A DNA stretch of 64,000 nucleotides from an uncultured Porphyromonadaceae bacterium (GTDB lineage: Bacteria > Bacteroidota > Bacteroidia > Bacteroidales > Muribaculaceae), in assembly GCA_900541865.1 (NCBI GenBank), contig UQLO01000003.1, forward strand, positions 1 to 64,000, in the 5' to 3' direction. Under the pieces are notes generated by a model. That model saw nothing but the letters and a program-made list of their open reading frames with translations. It did not search any database and was not told the DNA's origin. A program made the position numbers and the translations under genes. The first letter of the stretch is position 1. Every line of letters starts with the position of its first letter. Of the stretch, positions 17,049-25,674 are shown piece after piece.

Positions 17049-19934
17049 TTATATGCAGATTTTGCGCGAGGCGCCGTTGGCGGAGCGCACGATATAGAAT
17101 CCACGGCGCTCGGGAGCGAAGTCGGCAACGCGACCGCTGAACACTTTCATGCCCGTCAGCGAGAAGATGTCGCACTCGCCGTCGAAGTCGCCGGTGACTG
17201 CCGAGATGCCTGACTGGTCCTTTGTGCCGCGTATTTCGAGCAAACCTTCGGAGTTGGAGGGCAGAATAAGAATGCCGTCCACAACCTGGTCGGTGATGTC
17301 GCGGCCGTTGTAGAGAACGGTCTTGAGCGTCTGGTCTCCCCGGGTGTTGATAAAATAGCGGTTGCCCTTGTCGGGAACCAGAGAGGAAGCGAAGCTCTCG
17401 CGGTCGTAGTTAATGGCCGCACCGTTGAACACGCGTGCAAACTGCGAGCCGTCCAGCAGGCGGTTGGAGGCAGCTCGGCGAGCTGCCTTGCGGCGAGCTG
17501 CGGCGTCGGGGTCTTCGCCTGTTATGCCGCGGTCCTGATTCTCGGCCTGCTCTTCAAGGAGCTGTTCCTCTTCTTCGAGGTCTTCATATTCATCCTCGGG
17601 GATAACGGTGACGTCGATGTCGGAGTCGACGTCAACGTCGAGGCTGCAGTCAAAGTGACCGAACTTGCCCCACTGCGGCGCACTCACGTAGGAGCTGAAC
17701 GAGCCCTTGGGAATGGTAAGGGTCGATTTCTGAGTGAGGATACCGTCGAAGGCGCCTTCGGCGGCCTCAGGAGCTTCGGGAGCCGCGCAGCTCATCATGC
17801 GCAGACGCGAAGAATTACGGAAAAGGTTGGGACCCACCTTCTTCAGAGTGTAGGGGAAGCTGGCGCTGACAAGATAATTGCAGTTCTCGAACACGCCCGA
17901 GGGTACTTCGGAGATACCTTCGCCAAAGGATATCGTGCGTAACGGTGTTTCATAAAACACTTCTTCTTCGAGTAGTATCACTTCTCCGGGAATTTCCAAG
18001 GAGCGCAGACCCGAGATAGCTAAGGCGCGGTAGCGTAATTCTCGTACACTCTGTGGAAGGAGCAATGTCCGGAGGGTCTCGCAGACATAGAATGCGCTGA
18101 ACTCCAATCGTGTAAGTTTAGTAGCGCTTAGGTCTACATATTCCAACATTCGGCAAAATGAAAAGTTAGCTCCATAAAGTTTTTCCAGATTCTCGCCTGC
18201 AACAATGCTACGGAGCGAAATACAATTGGAAAAAGCCCTATATCCTAAAGTAACCAATGCATCCGGGAGCTTGGTAATCTGCAGCGATGAGCAGTTTAAG
18301 AACGCCTCGGTGCCAATCGTTTTAATGGAATTGGGCAATTCTGCAATTCTAAGAGACCGGCACTGTGCGAAGGCAGAGTCCCCTATAGCCGTAAGATTCT
18401 TCGGGAGCTTGACGTCGGTGAGCAACGTCATTTTTGCGAATTGAGTTCGAGGAATCTCAGTCAGATCGGTATCTTCGATATCCAGCTCGGTGAGGCTCAC
18501 CATATTCTCTTTGATGACGCGCAGGTCAGTGTCGGTCAGATGACCCGATACTTTCAGCGCCGTGATGCGCGAGGGAAGAACGCCCGATGCATTATAAATA
18601 GCTTCGCCAAGAGGCACACCACCGTCGAGTGATACCTCAACCCGGCTGACGCCATCCTCCACAAGGTTGAAGTCGGACCATATGGGATGGTGGGAATACA
18701 GCGGCATTTTGCCCTCATCGATTACAACGGTGAGATTCTGACGCTCGGCTTCGGTAAGGGAGTAGTCAGAGCTGAAAGTGGGAGGAGTCTTGGCGTGCAG
18801 GCGGAGCAGGCGCAGACTGTTAATTTTGAATGCGGTGATGTCGATGTTTTTTATTCCTTCGCCCAGTTCCAGACGTGTAATTTCGTTGAAAATACCCTCC
18901 GGAAGACCACTCATACCATCGCCAATTTTAACATATGTAATCTTGGTTGATCCGAAAGCCTCCTTACTAATACTTGTAACTGCATCGGGAATCTCCAAAT
19001 CAATCATGCCGACGGATGCGTTCGCGCCGCAAGAGTAGAATGCTTTTCTGCCTATTGTCGTCAGAGTATTGGGAAGTTTTAGGGAGCTAAGATTGTAGCA
19101 ATAACCGAACGCTTCCTCTGGAATCTCCGTCAGCTGGGTTTTGGAAAGATCGGCTTCAAAGAGCGGCGTCTCTCGAAAAGCCATAATGCCGATTTCTTTC
19201 AGCGTGGAGGGAAGCACTATTTTGGAGAGGCCGCCGGCATAGCCTCCGTATTCATAGGATTGGCCGTTGAATACGAATTCCCCGATTGTCTCCAGCCCTT
19301 CGGGGAAGTAAAGCTCCGTGAGCGAGAGCGTGTTGCGGAAGGCATAGTCGCCTATTGACTTCACGCCCAAGGGAAGGTAGACTTCCTCCAGCTCCCTGCA
19401 GCCATAAAAGGTGCTGGCCTTGATTTCGGTGACGGCGCAGTTTTGCATCACTATTTTCTTTAGGGCCGGCATCTGGGAAAAGGCGCCTTCGCCTATCTCC
19501 TCAACGGCGTCCGGCAGGTGGAGTTTTTCAATCCTTTCCGCATTATTGAATGCGTTTTTGCCTATAGTTCGCAGCGTGGACGGGAACTCTATGTCGCGTA
19601 TCATGCCGGCGCCTTCGAAGGCGCTTTGGCCGATGTCGGTCAGGCCCTCGGGCATATGGATGTAGTAGAAGGTCGAATTGTCGCGGAAGGCGTAGTTGTT
19701 GATTTGGGTAACTTTGTAGGTCTCGCCGTCGATAACAACCTCCTCGGGCATGAAGAGAAAGTCTTCGCCGCCCTGGACCATCCCGACCAGGCCGACTGAC
19801 TTCTCGGGGCTGTCGAGGATTTCGTAGCGGGCGCCGTCTTCCACGTGGTAGCGGCCGGTGCCGGGCGAATAGGCATAGCCGGTCGTGGCGCAGACACACG
19901 TCAGCGCCACGAACAACGCAATTGCTTTGTTCAT
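17049..19934 (-). CDS. BspA-like leucine-rich-repeat surface protein
   Basis: 961 residues from the ATG at 19934, which starts a clear signal peptide (MNKAIALFVALTCVCATTGYA); an open extension of 25 codons upstream lacks that feature. Most of the protein is LRR_5 (BspA-type) repeats with the pattern I-x-x-x-AF-x-x-C-x-x-L-x-x-I-x-LP, interrupted near residues 420-500 by a non-repeat segment. After an acidic stretch (EDEYEDLEEEEQLLEEQ) the C-terminal 60 residues (DIFSLTGMKVFSGRV, RRGFYIVRS) form a T9SS type A sorting domain. Likely cell-surface adhesin or binding protein. Confidence 0.85.
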   Translation of the reverse strand: MNKAIALFVALTCVCATTGYAYSPGTGRYHVEDGARYEILDSPEKSVGLVGMVQGGEDFLFMPEEVVIDGETYKVTQINNYAFRDNSTFYYIHMPEGLTDIGQSAFEGAGMIRDIEFPSTLRTIGKNAFNNAERIEKLHLPDAVEEIGEGAFSQMPALKKIVMQNCAVTEIKASTFYGCRELEEVYLPLGVKSIGDYAFRNTLSLTELYFPEGLETIGEFVFNGQSYEYGGYAGGLSKIVLPSTLKEIGIMAFRETPLFEADLSKTQLTEIPEEAFGYCYNLSSLKLPNTLTTIGRKAFYSCGANASVGMIDLEIPDAVTSISKEAFGSTKITYVKIGDGMSGLPEGIFNEITRLELGEGIKNIDITAFKINSLRLLRLHAKTPPTFSSDYSLTEAERQNLTVVIDEGKMPLYSHHPIWSDFNLVEDGVSRVEVSLDGGVPLGEAIYNASGVLPSRITALKVSGHLTDTDLRVIKENMVSLTELDIEDTDLTEIPRTQFAKMTLLTDVKLPKNLTAIGDSAFAQCRSLRIAELPNSIKTIGTEAFLNCSSLQITKLPDALVTLGYRAFSNCISLRSIVAGENLEKLYGANFSFCRMLEYVDLSATKLTRLEFSAFYVCETLRTLLLPQSVRELRYRALAISGLRSLEIPGEVILLEEEVFYETPLRTISFGEGISEVPSGVFENCNYLVSASFPYTLKKVGPNLFRNSSRLRMMSCAAPEAPEAAEGAFDGILTQKSTLTIPKGSFSSYVSAPQWGKFGHFDCSLDVDVDSDIDVTVIPEDEYEDLEEEEQLLEEQAENQDRGITGEDPDAAARRKAARRAASNRLLDGSQFARVFNGAAINYDRESFASSLVPDKGNRYFINTRGDQTLKTVLYNGRDITDQVVDGILILPSNSEGLLEIRGTKDQSGISAVTGDFDGECDIFSLTGMKVFSGRVADFAPERRGFYIVRSANGASRKICI

Positions 19935-19979
19935 GGGTAAAATATTTGTTAGTAAGGTTATGAAAGTCCGTAGTTCGTT

Positions 19980-20065
19980 TTTCATATCGCAAACATCAAG
20001 CGCAGACACCGATAGCGCCTACCCCTGGGGTGGGTTTGAAGTTCGCCATCGGGAGCGATATGAAA
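19980..20065 (-). promoter_or_regulatory. Structured leader of the BspA-like gene
   Basis: A perfect 11-bp inverted repeat (TTTCATATCGC at 19980-19990, GCGATATGAAA at 20055-20065) encloses a second stem (GATGGCG/CGCTATC on the minus strand) and a GC hairpin. It lies in the 280-nt leader between promoter and start codon. It could be a cis-regulatory RNA; I cannot match it to a known riboswitch. Confidence 0.45.
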
Positions 20066-20214
20066 ATACTGTGATGCCTCGCCCGGAGAGGGGTGCTGAC
20101 ATCGCGATGATATGCCGACACTTCACTTCTGCCGCCGGCGAACCGGCCTGACAAATTGCACAAACGGTGAAGATACCATCGCAGAGAACCGCCCTGCGGC
20201 CTCTTTTGCAAAGG

Positions 20215-20246
20215 CAAAGTTAAAGTAATTTTTACATTCTTGCAAA
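20215..20246 (-). promoter_or_regulatory. Promoter of the BspA-like gene
   Basis: Minus strand TTTG (20246-20243), 20 bp, TAACTTTG (20222-20215): perfect consensus, giving an unusually long leader of about 275 nt. Confidence 0.75.
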
Positions 20247-20281
20247 TTTATTACAATATTTAACACTTAGAGCCGGCCTCA

Positions 20282-20436
20282 TAAACTATTTTAGGGTCTT
20301 TTGCACTATGTTGCATCGGAATTCGGGTCCGGCAGTTGTTGTACAATCAAAGGAAAGAGAACATAGCACGGTAAGTGCATCCCGGTCCGTTGCATCGAGC
20401 AGTGATGCTGGTTGCAAAGGCAAGCATAAATAGTTG
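20282..20436 (+). ncRNA. Candidate 6S-like structured RNA
   Basis: The segment folds as one long interrupted hairpin: AACTATTT pairs with AAATAGTT at the ends, then CTTTTGCA with TGCAAAGG, then GCATC with GATGC, then further GC pairs, leaving asymmetric internal loops. It is followed 10 bp later by a strong terminator hairpin. Length, architecture and following terminator fit 6S RNA (or the Bacteroidales-1 motif, which I recall being linked to 6S). No consensus promoter is obvious upstream. A covariance-model search is needed. Confidence 0.45.
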
Positions 20437-20445
20437 AAACGTGGA

Positions 20446-20478
20446 GAACGCCCCGGCTGCGGTCGGGGCGTTCTTTTG
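20446..20478 (+). terminator. Intrinsic terminator after the candidate RNA
   Basis: Perfect 10-bp stem GAACGCCCCG/CGGGGCGTTC with 8-nt loop followed by TTTTG, 60 bp before the oxidoreductase gene. Confidence 0.8.
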
Positions 20479-20537
20479 TTGAACTTTTCGGCGTCCCGGG
20501 GCATTACATTTAAAAAGCCTAACCCCTGCACACGAAT

Positions 20538-23500
20538 ATGAAACAGTTAATGGACGGCTGCACGGCCGCCACCCACGTAGCCTACGCCTTGAGCGACATA
20601 GCCACTATCTATCCCATCACTCCGGTAGCGTCGATGGGCGACACTGCCGACCGCTGGTGCCTTCAGGGGCGCCTCAACGTGTTCGGCACTCCGATGCAGG
20701 TCAAGGAACTCGAGAGCGAGCTTGGGGCTGCCGGCGCCACCCACGGCGCCCTGGCGGCGGGTGCGCTGGCGACGACGTTCACGGCCTCGCAGGGTCTTCT
20801 GCTGATGATTCCCAATATGTTCAAGATATCGGGCGAACTGCTGCCGGGGGTGTTCCACGTGGGCACCCGCTCGCTTGCGGCGCACGCGCTGAGTATCTTC
20901 GGCGACCATCAGGATGTGATGGCCTGCCGCACCACGGGCTTCGCCATGCTGGCCTCGGCATCGGTGCAGGAAACGATGGACCTGGGCATCGTTGCGCATC
21001 TGGCCTCCATAGAGGGCCGGGTGCCGGTGGTACACTTCTTCGACGGCTGGCGCACCTCCAACGAGCTGAGCACCATCGACGTTGTGCCCTACGACGTGAT
21101 AGGTTCCATGGTCGACCGCGACGCCGTGGCCGCCTTCCGCGCCCGCGCCATGAATCCTCTGCATCCCGACCTTCGCGGCTCGGCGCAGAACCCCGACGTC
21201 TACTTCCAGAACCGCGAGGCGGCAAACAAGTACTACAACGCCTTCCCGGCGCTGGTGTCGAAGGCAATGGACAAGGTAGCCCGCGCCACCGGGCGCCGTT
21301 ACCGGCTCTTCGACTACTACGGTGCGCCCGACGCCGAGTATGTGGCCGTTGCGATGGGTTCCGGCGTGAGCGTGCTTCGCGAGGCCTCCGAGCGGCTCAA
21401 CGCTTCGGGGATGAAGACGGGCGTGGTGGCGGTGCGCCTCTTCCGACCTATGGACGGAGCCGCTCTTGCCGCCGCCATCCCGACAACGGCCAAGGTAGTG
21501 GTGGCCCTCGACCGCACCAAGGAGCCGGGCAGCCAGGGCGAACCGCTGCTGCTCGACGTGGTGGCCGCCATCCACGAGGCCGGCCGCACAACGACCGTCG
21601 TGGGCGGCCGCTACGGGCTGGGCAGCAAGGAGTTCAATCCGGCTATGGCGCGCCAGGTATTCCTCAACGCCGCCTCGCCCAAACCGCTGCGGCGATTCAC
21701 CGTCGGTATCACCGACGACGTCACCGGTCTTTCGCTGCCCCTTGTTCCCGAACCGGACGCGACGCCTGAGGACGTGCGCCAATGCATATTCTACGGCATG
21801 GGGTCGGACGGCACCGTGGGCGCCACCCGCCAGGCCGCTAACATCATATCGTCGTCGGAGGGAATCTACGCGCAAGTCTACTTCCACTACTCCGCCAAGA
21901 AGTCCGGCGGCTACACCCTCAGCGAGCTGCGCTGGGCGCCACATCCCGTGGTGGCGGAATATTCCATCGAGAGCGCCGACTACGTGGGTTGCAACAAAGA
22001 TACTTACGTCGACCGCTTCGCCGTGACGGAGCGGCTGCGCGACGGCGGCACCTTCGTTCTCAACTCGGCCTGGAGCGTCGAGGAGATGAACACGCGTCTG
22101 CCGGCGGCTCTGAGGCGCGACATTGCGCGGCGCGGCATAAAGTTCTACAACATCGACGCCACCGCTCTGGCCGCGCAAGTGGGCCTCGGAGCGCGCGTGA
22201 ACGTCATCATGGAGACGGTTTTCTTCCATCTCACCTCCGCCGTAGAGCCGCAGGCGGCCATGAGCGAGCTCAAGAAGCTGGTGGCGACGATGTATATGCA
22301 CGAAGGGGGCGACATCGTGGCTCGCAACCTCAAGGCAGTCGATATGGCAGCGGCCGCAGTGCAGCAAATCGCCGTGCCCGCCGAGTGGGCCGAGGCCGAA
22401 GATGCCCCCGCGGCGCAGCCGGCGGCGACTACGCCGACCGAGAAATTCGTCGACAGCATAGCCCGCAAGTGCATGTCGCTGCAGGGCGACAGCCTGCCCG
22501 TTTCGGCCTTCACGCCCGACGGCACTATGCCTCCGGGCACCACGGCATGGGAGAAGCGCTGCATAGCCATCAACGTACCCGAATGGGATCCCGACAAGTG
22601 CGTGGAGTGCACGGAGTGCTCGCTGGTATGCCCGCACGCCGCCATCCGCCCGCTGCTGCTGACTCCGGCGGAGAAGGCAGCCATGCCGGCCGAATTCGCC
22701 ACCAAGGCGTGCACCTACAAGGGTCTGGGCGACTACGCCTATCGCATCCAGGTCTACGCCGCCGACTGCACCGGCTGCGGCTCGTGCGCCACCATCTGCC
22801 CGGGCCACGCCCTGACGATGAAGCCGCTGGCAAGCCAGCTGCCCCTGCAGAGCCGCATGCTCGAGGCCGCCGCCAAGGTGGCCCCGAAGGAAGACCTTCT
22901 GCCGACCACCACCATCCCCGGCACTCAGTTCCAAACGCCTCTGCTGGAGTTTTCGGGCGCCTGCGGAGGCTGCGGCGAGACGCCCTACGTGAAGCTGCTC
23001 ACCCAGCTCTTCGGCAAGCGTATGGTGATTGCCAACGCCACGGGCTGCTCATCCATATGGGGCGCAAACTACCCCTCCAACGCCTACTGCACCGACGCCA
23101 AGGGCCGCGGACCGGCATGGGGCAACTCGCTCTTCGAGGACAACGCGGAGTATGGTTTCGGCATGGCCTGCGCCTTCGTGCACCGGAGGGCGGCACTCCT
23201 TACGGCGGCAAACAAGGCCGTCGGCGACACGGCCGTGACGCCCGAGGTTCGGACGGCACTTCGCAAGTGGATCGACGGCTTCAACGACGCCGATACCTCC
23301 ACCCGGGCCGGCGAAGAACTCGCCGAGGCCGTCGAGGCCGCCCCGGCCAACTCGCTGACCGATGTTTTCGGGCAGTGCGCCGACATGCTCGGCAAGAAGT
23401 CGGTGTGGGCCATCGGCGGCGACGGCTGGGCATACGACATCGGATTCGCCGGCCTCGACCACGTGCTTGCGCAGAACATCGACATCAACATGCTGGTGAT

Positions 23501-24053
23501 GGACACCGAGTGCTACTCCAACACCGGCGGCCAGACCTCGAAGGCCACCCCGCTGGGCGCCGTGATGAAATACGCCGCCCAGGGCAAACGCACCCCCAAG
23601 AAGGACCTGGGCCGCATGATGATGACCTACGGCAACGTCTACGTGGCTCAAATCGCGCTGGGCGCAAACTATATGCAGGCCATCACGGCGCTCCGCGAGG
23701 CGGAGGCCTACCCCGGGCCGTCGATAGTGATTGCCTACTGCCCGTGCATCAACCACGGCATACGCTCCGGCATGGGGACCACCATCGTCGAGGAGCGCCG
23801 AGCCGTGCAGTGCGGCTACTGGCAGATCTACCGCTACAATCCGGCGCTTGCGGCGCAGGGCAAGGAACCGCTCACGGTCGACATGGCCGCTCCCGCCGCC
23901 GACCTGGACGCCTTCATGGCCAACGAAGACCGCTACGCCGACCTCCGCATGGTGGCACCGGAAGCCGCACCCGTGCTGGCCTCGCGCCTGCTGCGTCGCA
24001 CCCGACGCATATACGACATCCTCACCACCGACGCCAAGTACAACGCCGTATAA
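20538..24053 (+). CDS. nifJ: Pyruvate:ferredoxin (flavodoxin) oxidoreductase
   Basis: 1171 residues, a full single-chain PFOR. Domains in order: pyrimidine-binding half of the TPP site (DGCTAATHVAYALSD, IYPITPVASMGDTADRW), CoA/transketolase-C-like region, gamma domain, a two-cluster ferredoxin domain (about 685-760: CVECTECSLVCP and CTGCGSCATICP), the third cluster cysteines in SGACGGCGETPYVKL and NATGCSSIWG, and the TPP-binding GDGWAYDIGF ... SNTGGQ. It converts pyruvate and CoA to acetyl-CoA and CO2, reducing ferredoxin; central in anaerobic metabolism. Monocistronic by spacing. Confidence 0.95.
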   Translation: MKQLMDGCTAATHVAYALSDIATIYPITPVASMGDTADRWCLQGRLNVFGTPMQVKELESELGAAGATHGALAAGALATTFTASQGLLLMIPNMFKISGELLPGVFHVGTRSLAAHALSIFGDHQDVMACRTTGFAMLASASVQETMDLGIVAHLASIEGRVPVVHFFDGWRTSNELSTIDVVPYDVIGSMVDRDAVAAFRARAMNPLHPDLRGSAQNPDVYFQNREAANKYYNAFPALVSKAMDKVARATGRRYRLFDYYGAPDAEYVAVAMGSGVSVLREASERLNASGMKTGVVAVRLFRPMDGAALAAAIPTTAKVVVALDRTKEPGSQGEPLLLDVVAAIHEAGRTTTVVGGRYGLGSKEFNPAMARQVFLNAASPKPLRRFTVGITDDVTGLSLPLVPEPDATPEDVRQCIFYGMGSDGTVGATRQAANIISSSEGIYAQVYFHYSAKKSGGYTLSELRWAPHPVVAEYSIESADYVGCNKDTYVDRFAVTERLRDGGTFVLNSAWSVEEMNTRLPAALRRDIARRGIKFYNIDATALAAQVGLGARVNVIMETVFFHLTSAVEPQAAMSELKKLVATMYMHEGGDIVARNLKAVDMAAAAVQQIAVPAEWAEAEDAPAAQPAATTPTEKFVDSIARKCMSLQGDSLPVSAFTPDGTMPPGTTAWEKRCIAINVPEWDPDKCVECTECSLVCPHAAIRPLLLTPAEKAAMPAEFATKACTYKGLGDYAYRIQVYAADCTGCGSCATICPGHALTMKPLASQLPLQSRMLEAAAKVAPKEDLLPTTTIPGTQFQTPLLEFSGACGGCGETPYVKLLTQLFGKRMVIANATGCSSIWGANYPSNAYCTDAKGRGPAWGNSLFEDNAEYGFGMACAFVHRRAALLTAANKAVGDTAVTPEVRTALRKWIDGFNDADTSTRAGEELAEAVEAAPANSLTDVFGQCADMLGKKSVWAIGGDGWAYDIGFAGLDHVLAQNIDINMLVMDTECYSNTGGQTSKATPLGAVMKYAAQGKRTPKKDLGRMMMTYGNVYVAQIALGANYMQAITALREAEAYPGPSIVIAYCPCINHGIRSGMGTTIVEERRAVQCGYWQIYRYNPALAAQGKEPLTVDMAAPAADLDAFMANEDRYADLRMVAPEAAPVLASRLLRRTRRIYDILTTDAKYNAV

Positions 24054-24091
24054 AAAAGGGTCGGGTGGGTGCTCATTCCATAAATAATTGT

Positions 24092-24099
24092 TATATTTG
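24092..24099 (+). promoter_or_regulatory. mdh -7 promoter element
   Basis: TATATTTG fits the consensus, 76 bp before mdh; no clear -33 TTTG at the expected spacing. Confidence 0.5.
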
Positions 24100-24174
24100 C
24101 GGCTGGAAAACGGCCGTAGGACCCGGCCGGGCTCCTGTTTCGACTATTCAAACCCAATATAACAGGTATTTACT

Positions 24175-25101
24175 ATGAGCAAAGTTACAGTTGTAGGCGC
24201 CGGCAACGTAGGCGCCACTTGTGCCAACGTTCTGGTATGCAACCAGATTGCCGACGAGGTAGTTCTGCTTGACATCAAAGAGGGCGTCAGCGAAGGCAAG
24301 GCCATGGATATCATGCAGACCGCCAGCATACTGGGCACCAACACCCGTCTGCGCGGCGTCACCAACGACTACGCCGCCACCGAAGGCAGCGACATGGTAG
24401 TTATAACTTCGGGCATACCGCGCAAGCCGGGCATGACCCGCGAGGAACTCATCGGCGTCAATGCCGGCATCGTGCGTTCTGTTGTTGAGAACGTTCTTGC
24501 CCACAGCCCCAACGCTATCATCCTGTGCGTATCCAACCCGATGGATACGATGACCTACCTCATCCACAAGACCACCAATCTGCCCAAGAACCGCATCATC
24601 GGCATGGGCGGCGCACTGGACAGCGCCCGCTTCCGCTACTTCCTGGCTACGGCCCTGAACTGCAACTACAACGAGGTTGAAGGCATCGTCATCGGCGGCC
24701 ACGGCGACACCACCATGATACCTCTGAAGCGCTACGCCGCCTACCGCGGCATCCCCGCCGCTTCGCTGATGCCGGCCGAGCAGCTCGACAAGGTAGCAGC
24801 CGACACTATGGTTGGCGGCGCCACCCTGACCAAGCTCCTGGGCACCTCCGCATGGTACGCTCCCGGCGCTGCCGCAGCACAGGTAGTAGCCGCCGTTCTG
24901 GGCGACCAGAAGCGCATGATATCCTGCTCTGCCCTGCTCGAAGGCGAATATGGCGAGAAGGACCTCTGCATCGGCGTGCCCTGCATCCTGGGCCGCAACG
25001 GCATCGAGAAGGTTGTGGAATTCGACCTCAACGAGGAAGAAAAGGCACTCTTCGCCGCCAGCGCAGCCGCCGTCCACAAGACCAACGCCGCTCTTGCATA
25101 A
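24175..25101 (+). CDS. mdh: Malate dehydrogenase
   Basis: 308 residues, LDH-like MDH type. The NAD site GAGNVG is at 8-13 with D33 selecting NAD over NADP; the substrate loop GIPRKPGMTREEL carries R83 and R89, the malate-type arginines; the catalytic histidine is H176 in GGHGDTTM. It interconverts malate and oxaloacetate, part of the reductive branch to succinate/propionate in Bacteroidales. Its own promoter lies upstream and an inverted repeat follows. Confidence 0.95.
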   Translation: MSKVTVVGAGNVGATCANVLVCNQIADEVVLLDIKEGVSEGKAMDIMQTASILGTNTRLRGVTNDYAATEGSDMVVITSGIPRKPGMTREELIGVNAGIVRSVVENVLAHSPNAIILCVSNPMDTMTYLIHKTTNLPKNRIIGMGGALDSARFRYFLATALNCNYNEVEGIVIGGHGDTTMIPLKRYAAYRGIPAASLMPAEQLDKVAADTMVGGATLTKLLGTSAWYAPGAAAAQVVAAVLGDQKRMISCSALLEGEYGEKDLCIGVPCILGRNGIEKVVEFDLNEEEKALFAASAAAVHKTNAALA

Positions 25102-25127
25102 CCTTTCGAGGCATTAAAACGTTATTT

Positions 25128-25161
25128 CAGAGGGCAGACACCGCACCGTGGCTGCCCTCTG
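25128..25161 (+). terminator. Inverted repeat after mdh
   Basis: Perfect 10-bp stem CAGAGGGCAG/CTGCCCTCTG, 14-nt loop, no T tract; probably a weak terminator or an mRNA 3' end stabiliser. Confidence 0.5.
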
Positions 25162-25183
25162 ATTCAAAAATACTCACCGAAAT

Positions 25184-25660
25184 ATGAAGAAGTTTATATA
25201 CATCCTGGCCGCAGTAGCTCTGGCTTCGTGCGCCAACAAGGCCCAAAATGAGGGCGCCGAAACTGCCGAGGCCGTCGAGACCGAAACCGTCGAAACCGTG
25301 GCAGCCGCCGATTTCTATCAGCCCGACGGCACCGTACACGCTCTGGACAATGCCCTGCTCTACGCTCCCGGCGTGAGCGTTCCGAATCTGACCGTGCTGG
25401 ACTTCAACGCAGTGTGGTGCGGCCCGTGCCGCCAGCTCACTCCCGTTGTCGAGGAGCTTGCCCGCGACTATGAGGGCCGCGTGACCTTTGTGAGCGTCGA
25501 CGTCGACACCTACGGCGAGCTTTTCGAAGCCTATCAGCTGGGCAACTCCATACCGGCCGTACTCATACTGAGCCCTGACGGCACGAAGGCTTCCTACATC
25601 GGCACCGACGACCTTATGCCGAAGGAGAAATTCGCCGCAATCCTGGACAACGCCCTCTAA
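25184..25660 (+). CDS. Thioredoxin-fold lipoprotein
   Basis: 158 residues. A lipoprotein signal with lipobox ALASC puts the acylated cysteine at 16. A Glu/Thr/Val-rich linker (20-45) leads to a thioredoxin domain with the full active site WCGPC (78-82) and the cis-proline region NSIPAVLIL. It should act as a thiol-disulfide reductase or carrier tethered in the periplasm. It precedes the helicase gene by 14 bp, so the two may share a transcript, with no obvious functional link. Confidence 0.88.
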   Translation: MKKFIYILAAVALASCANKAQNEGAETAEAVETETVETVAAADFYQPDGTVHALDNALLYAPGVSVPNLTVLDFNAVWCGPCRQLTPVVEELARDYEGRVTFVSVDVDTYGELFEAYQLGNSIPAVLILSPDGTKASYIGTDDLMPKEKFAAILDNAL

Positions 25661-25674
25661 AAACCGACCACATC

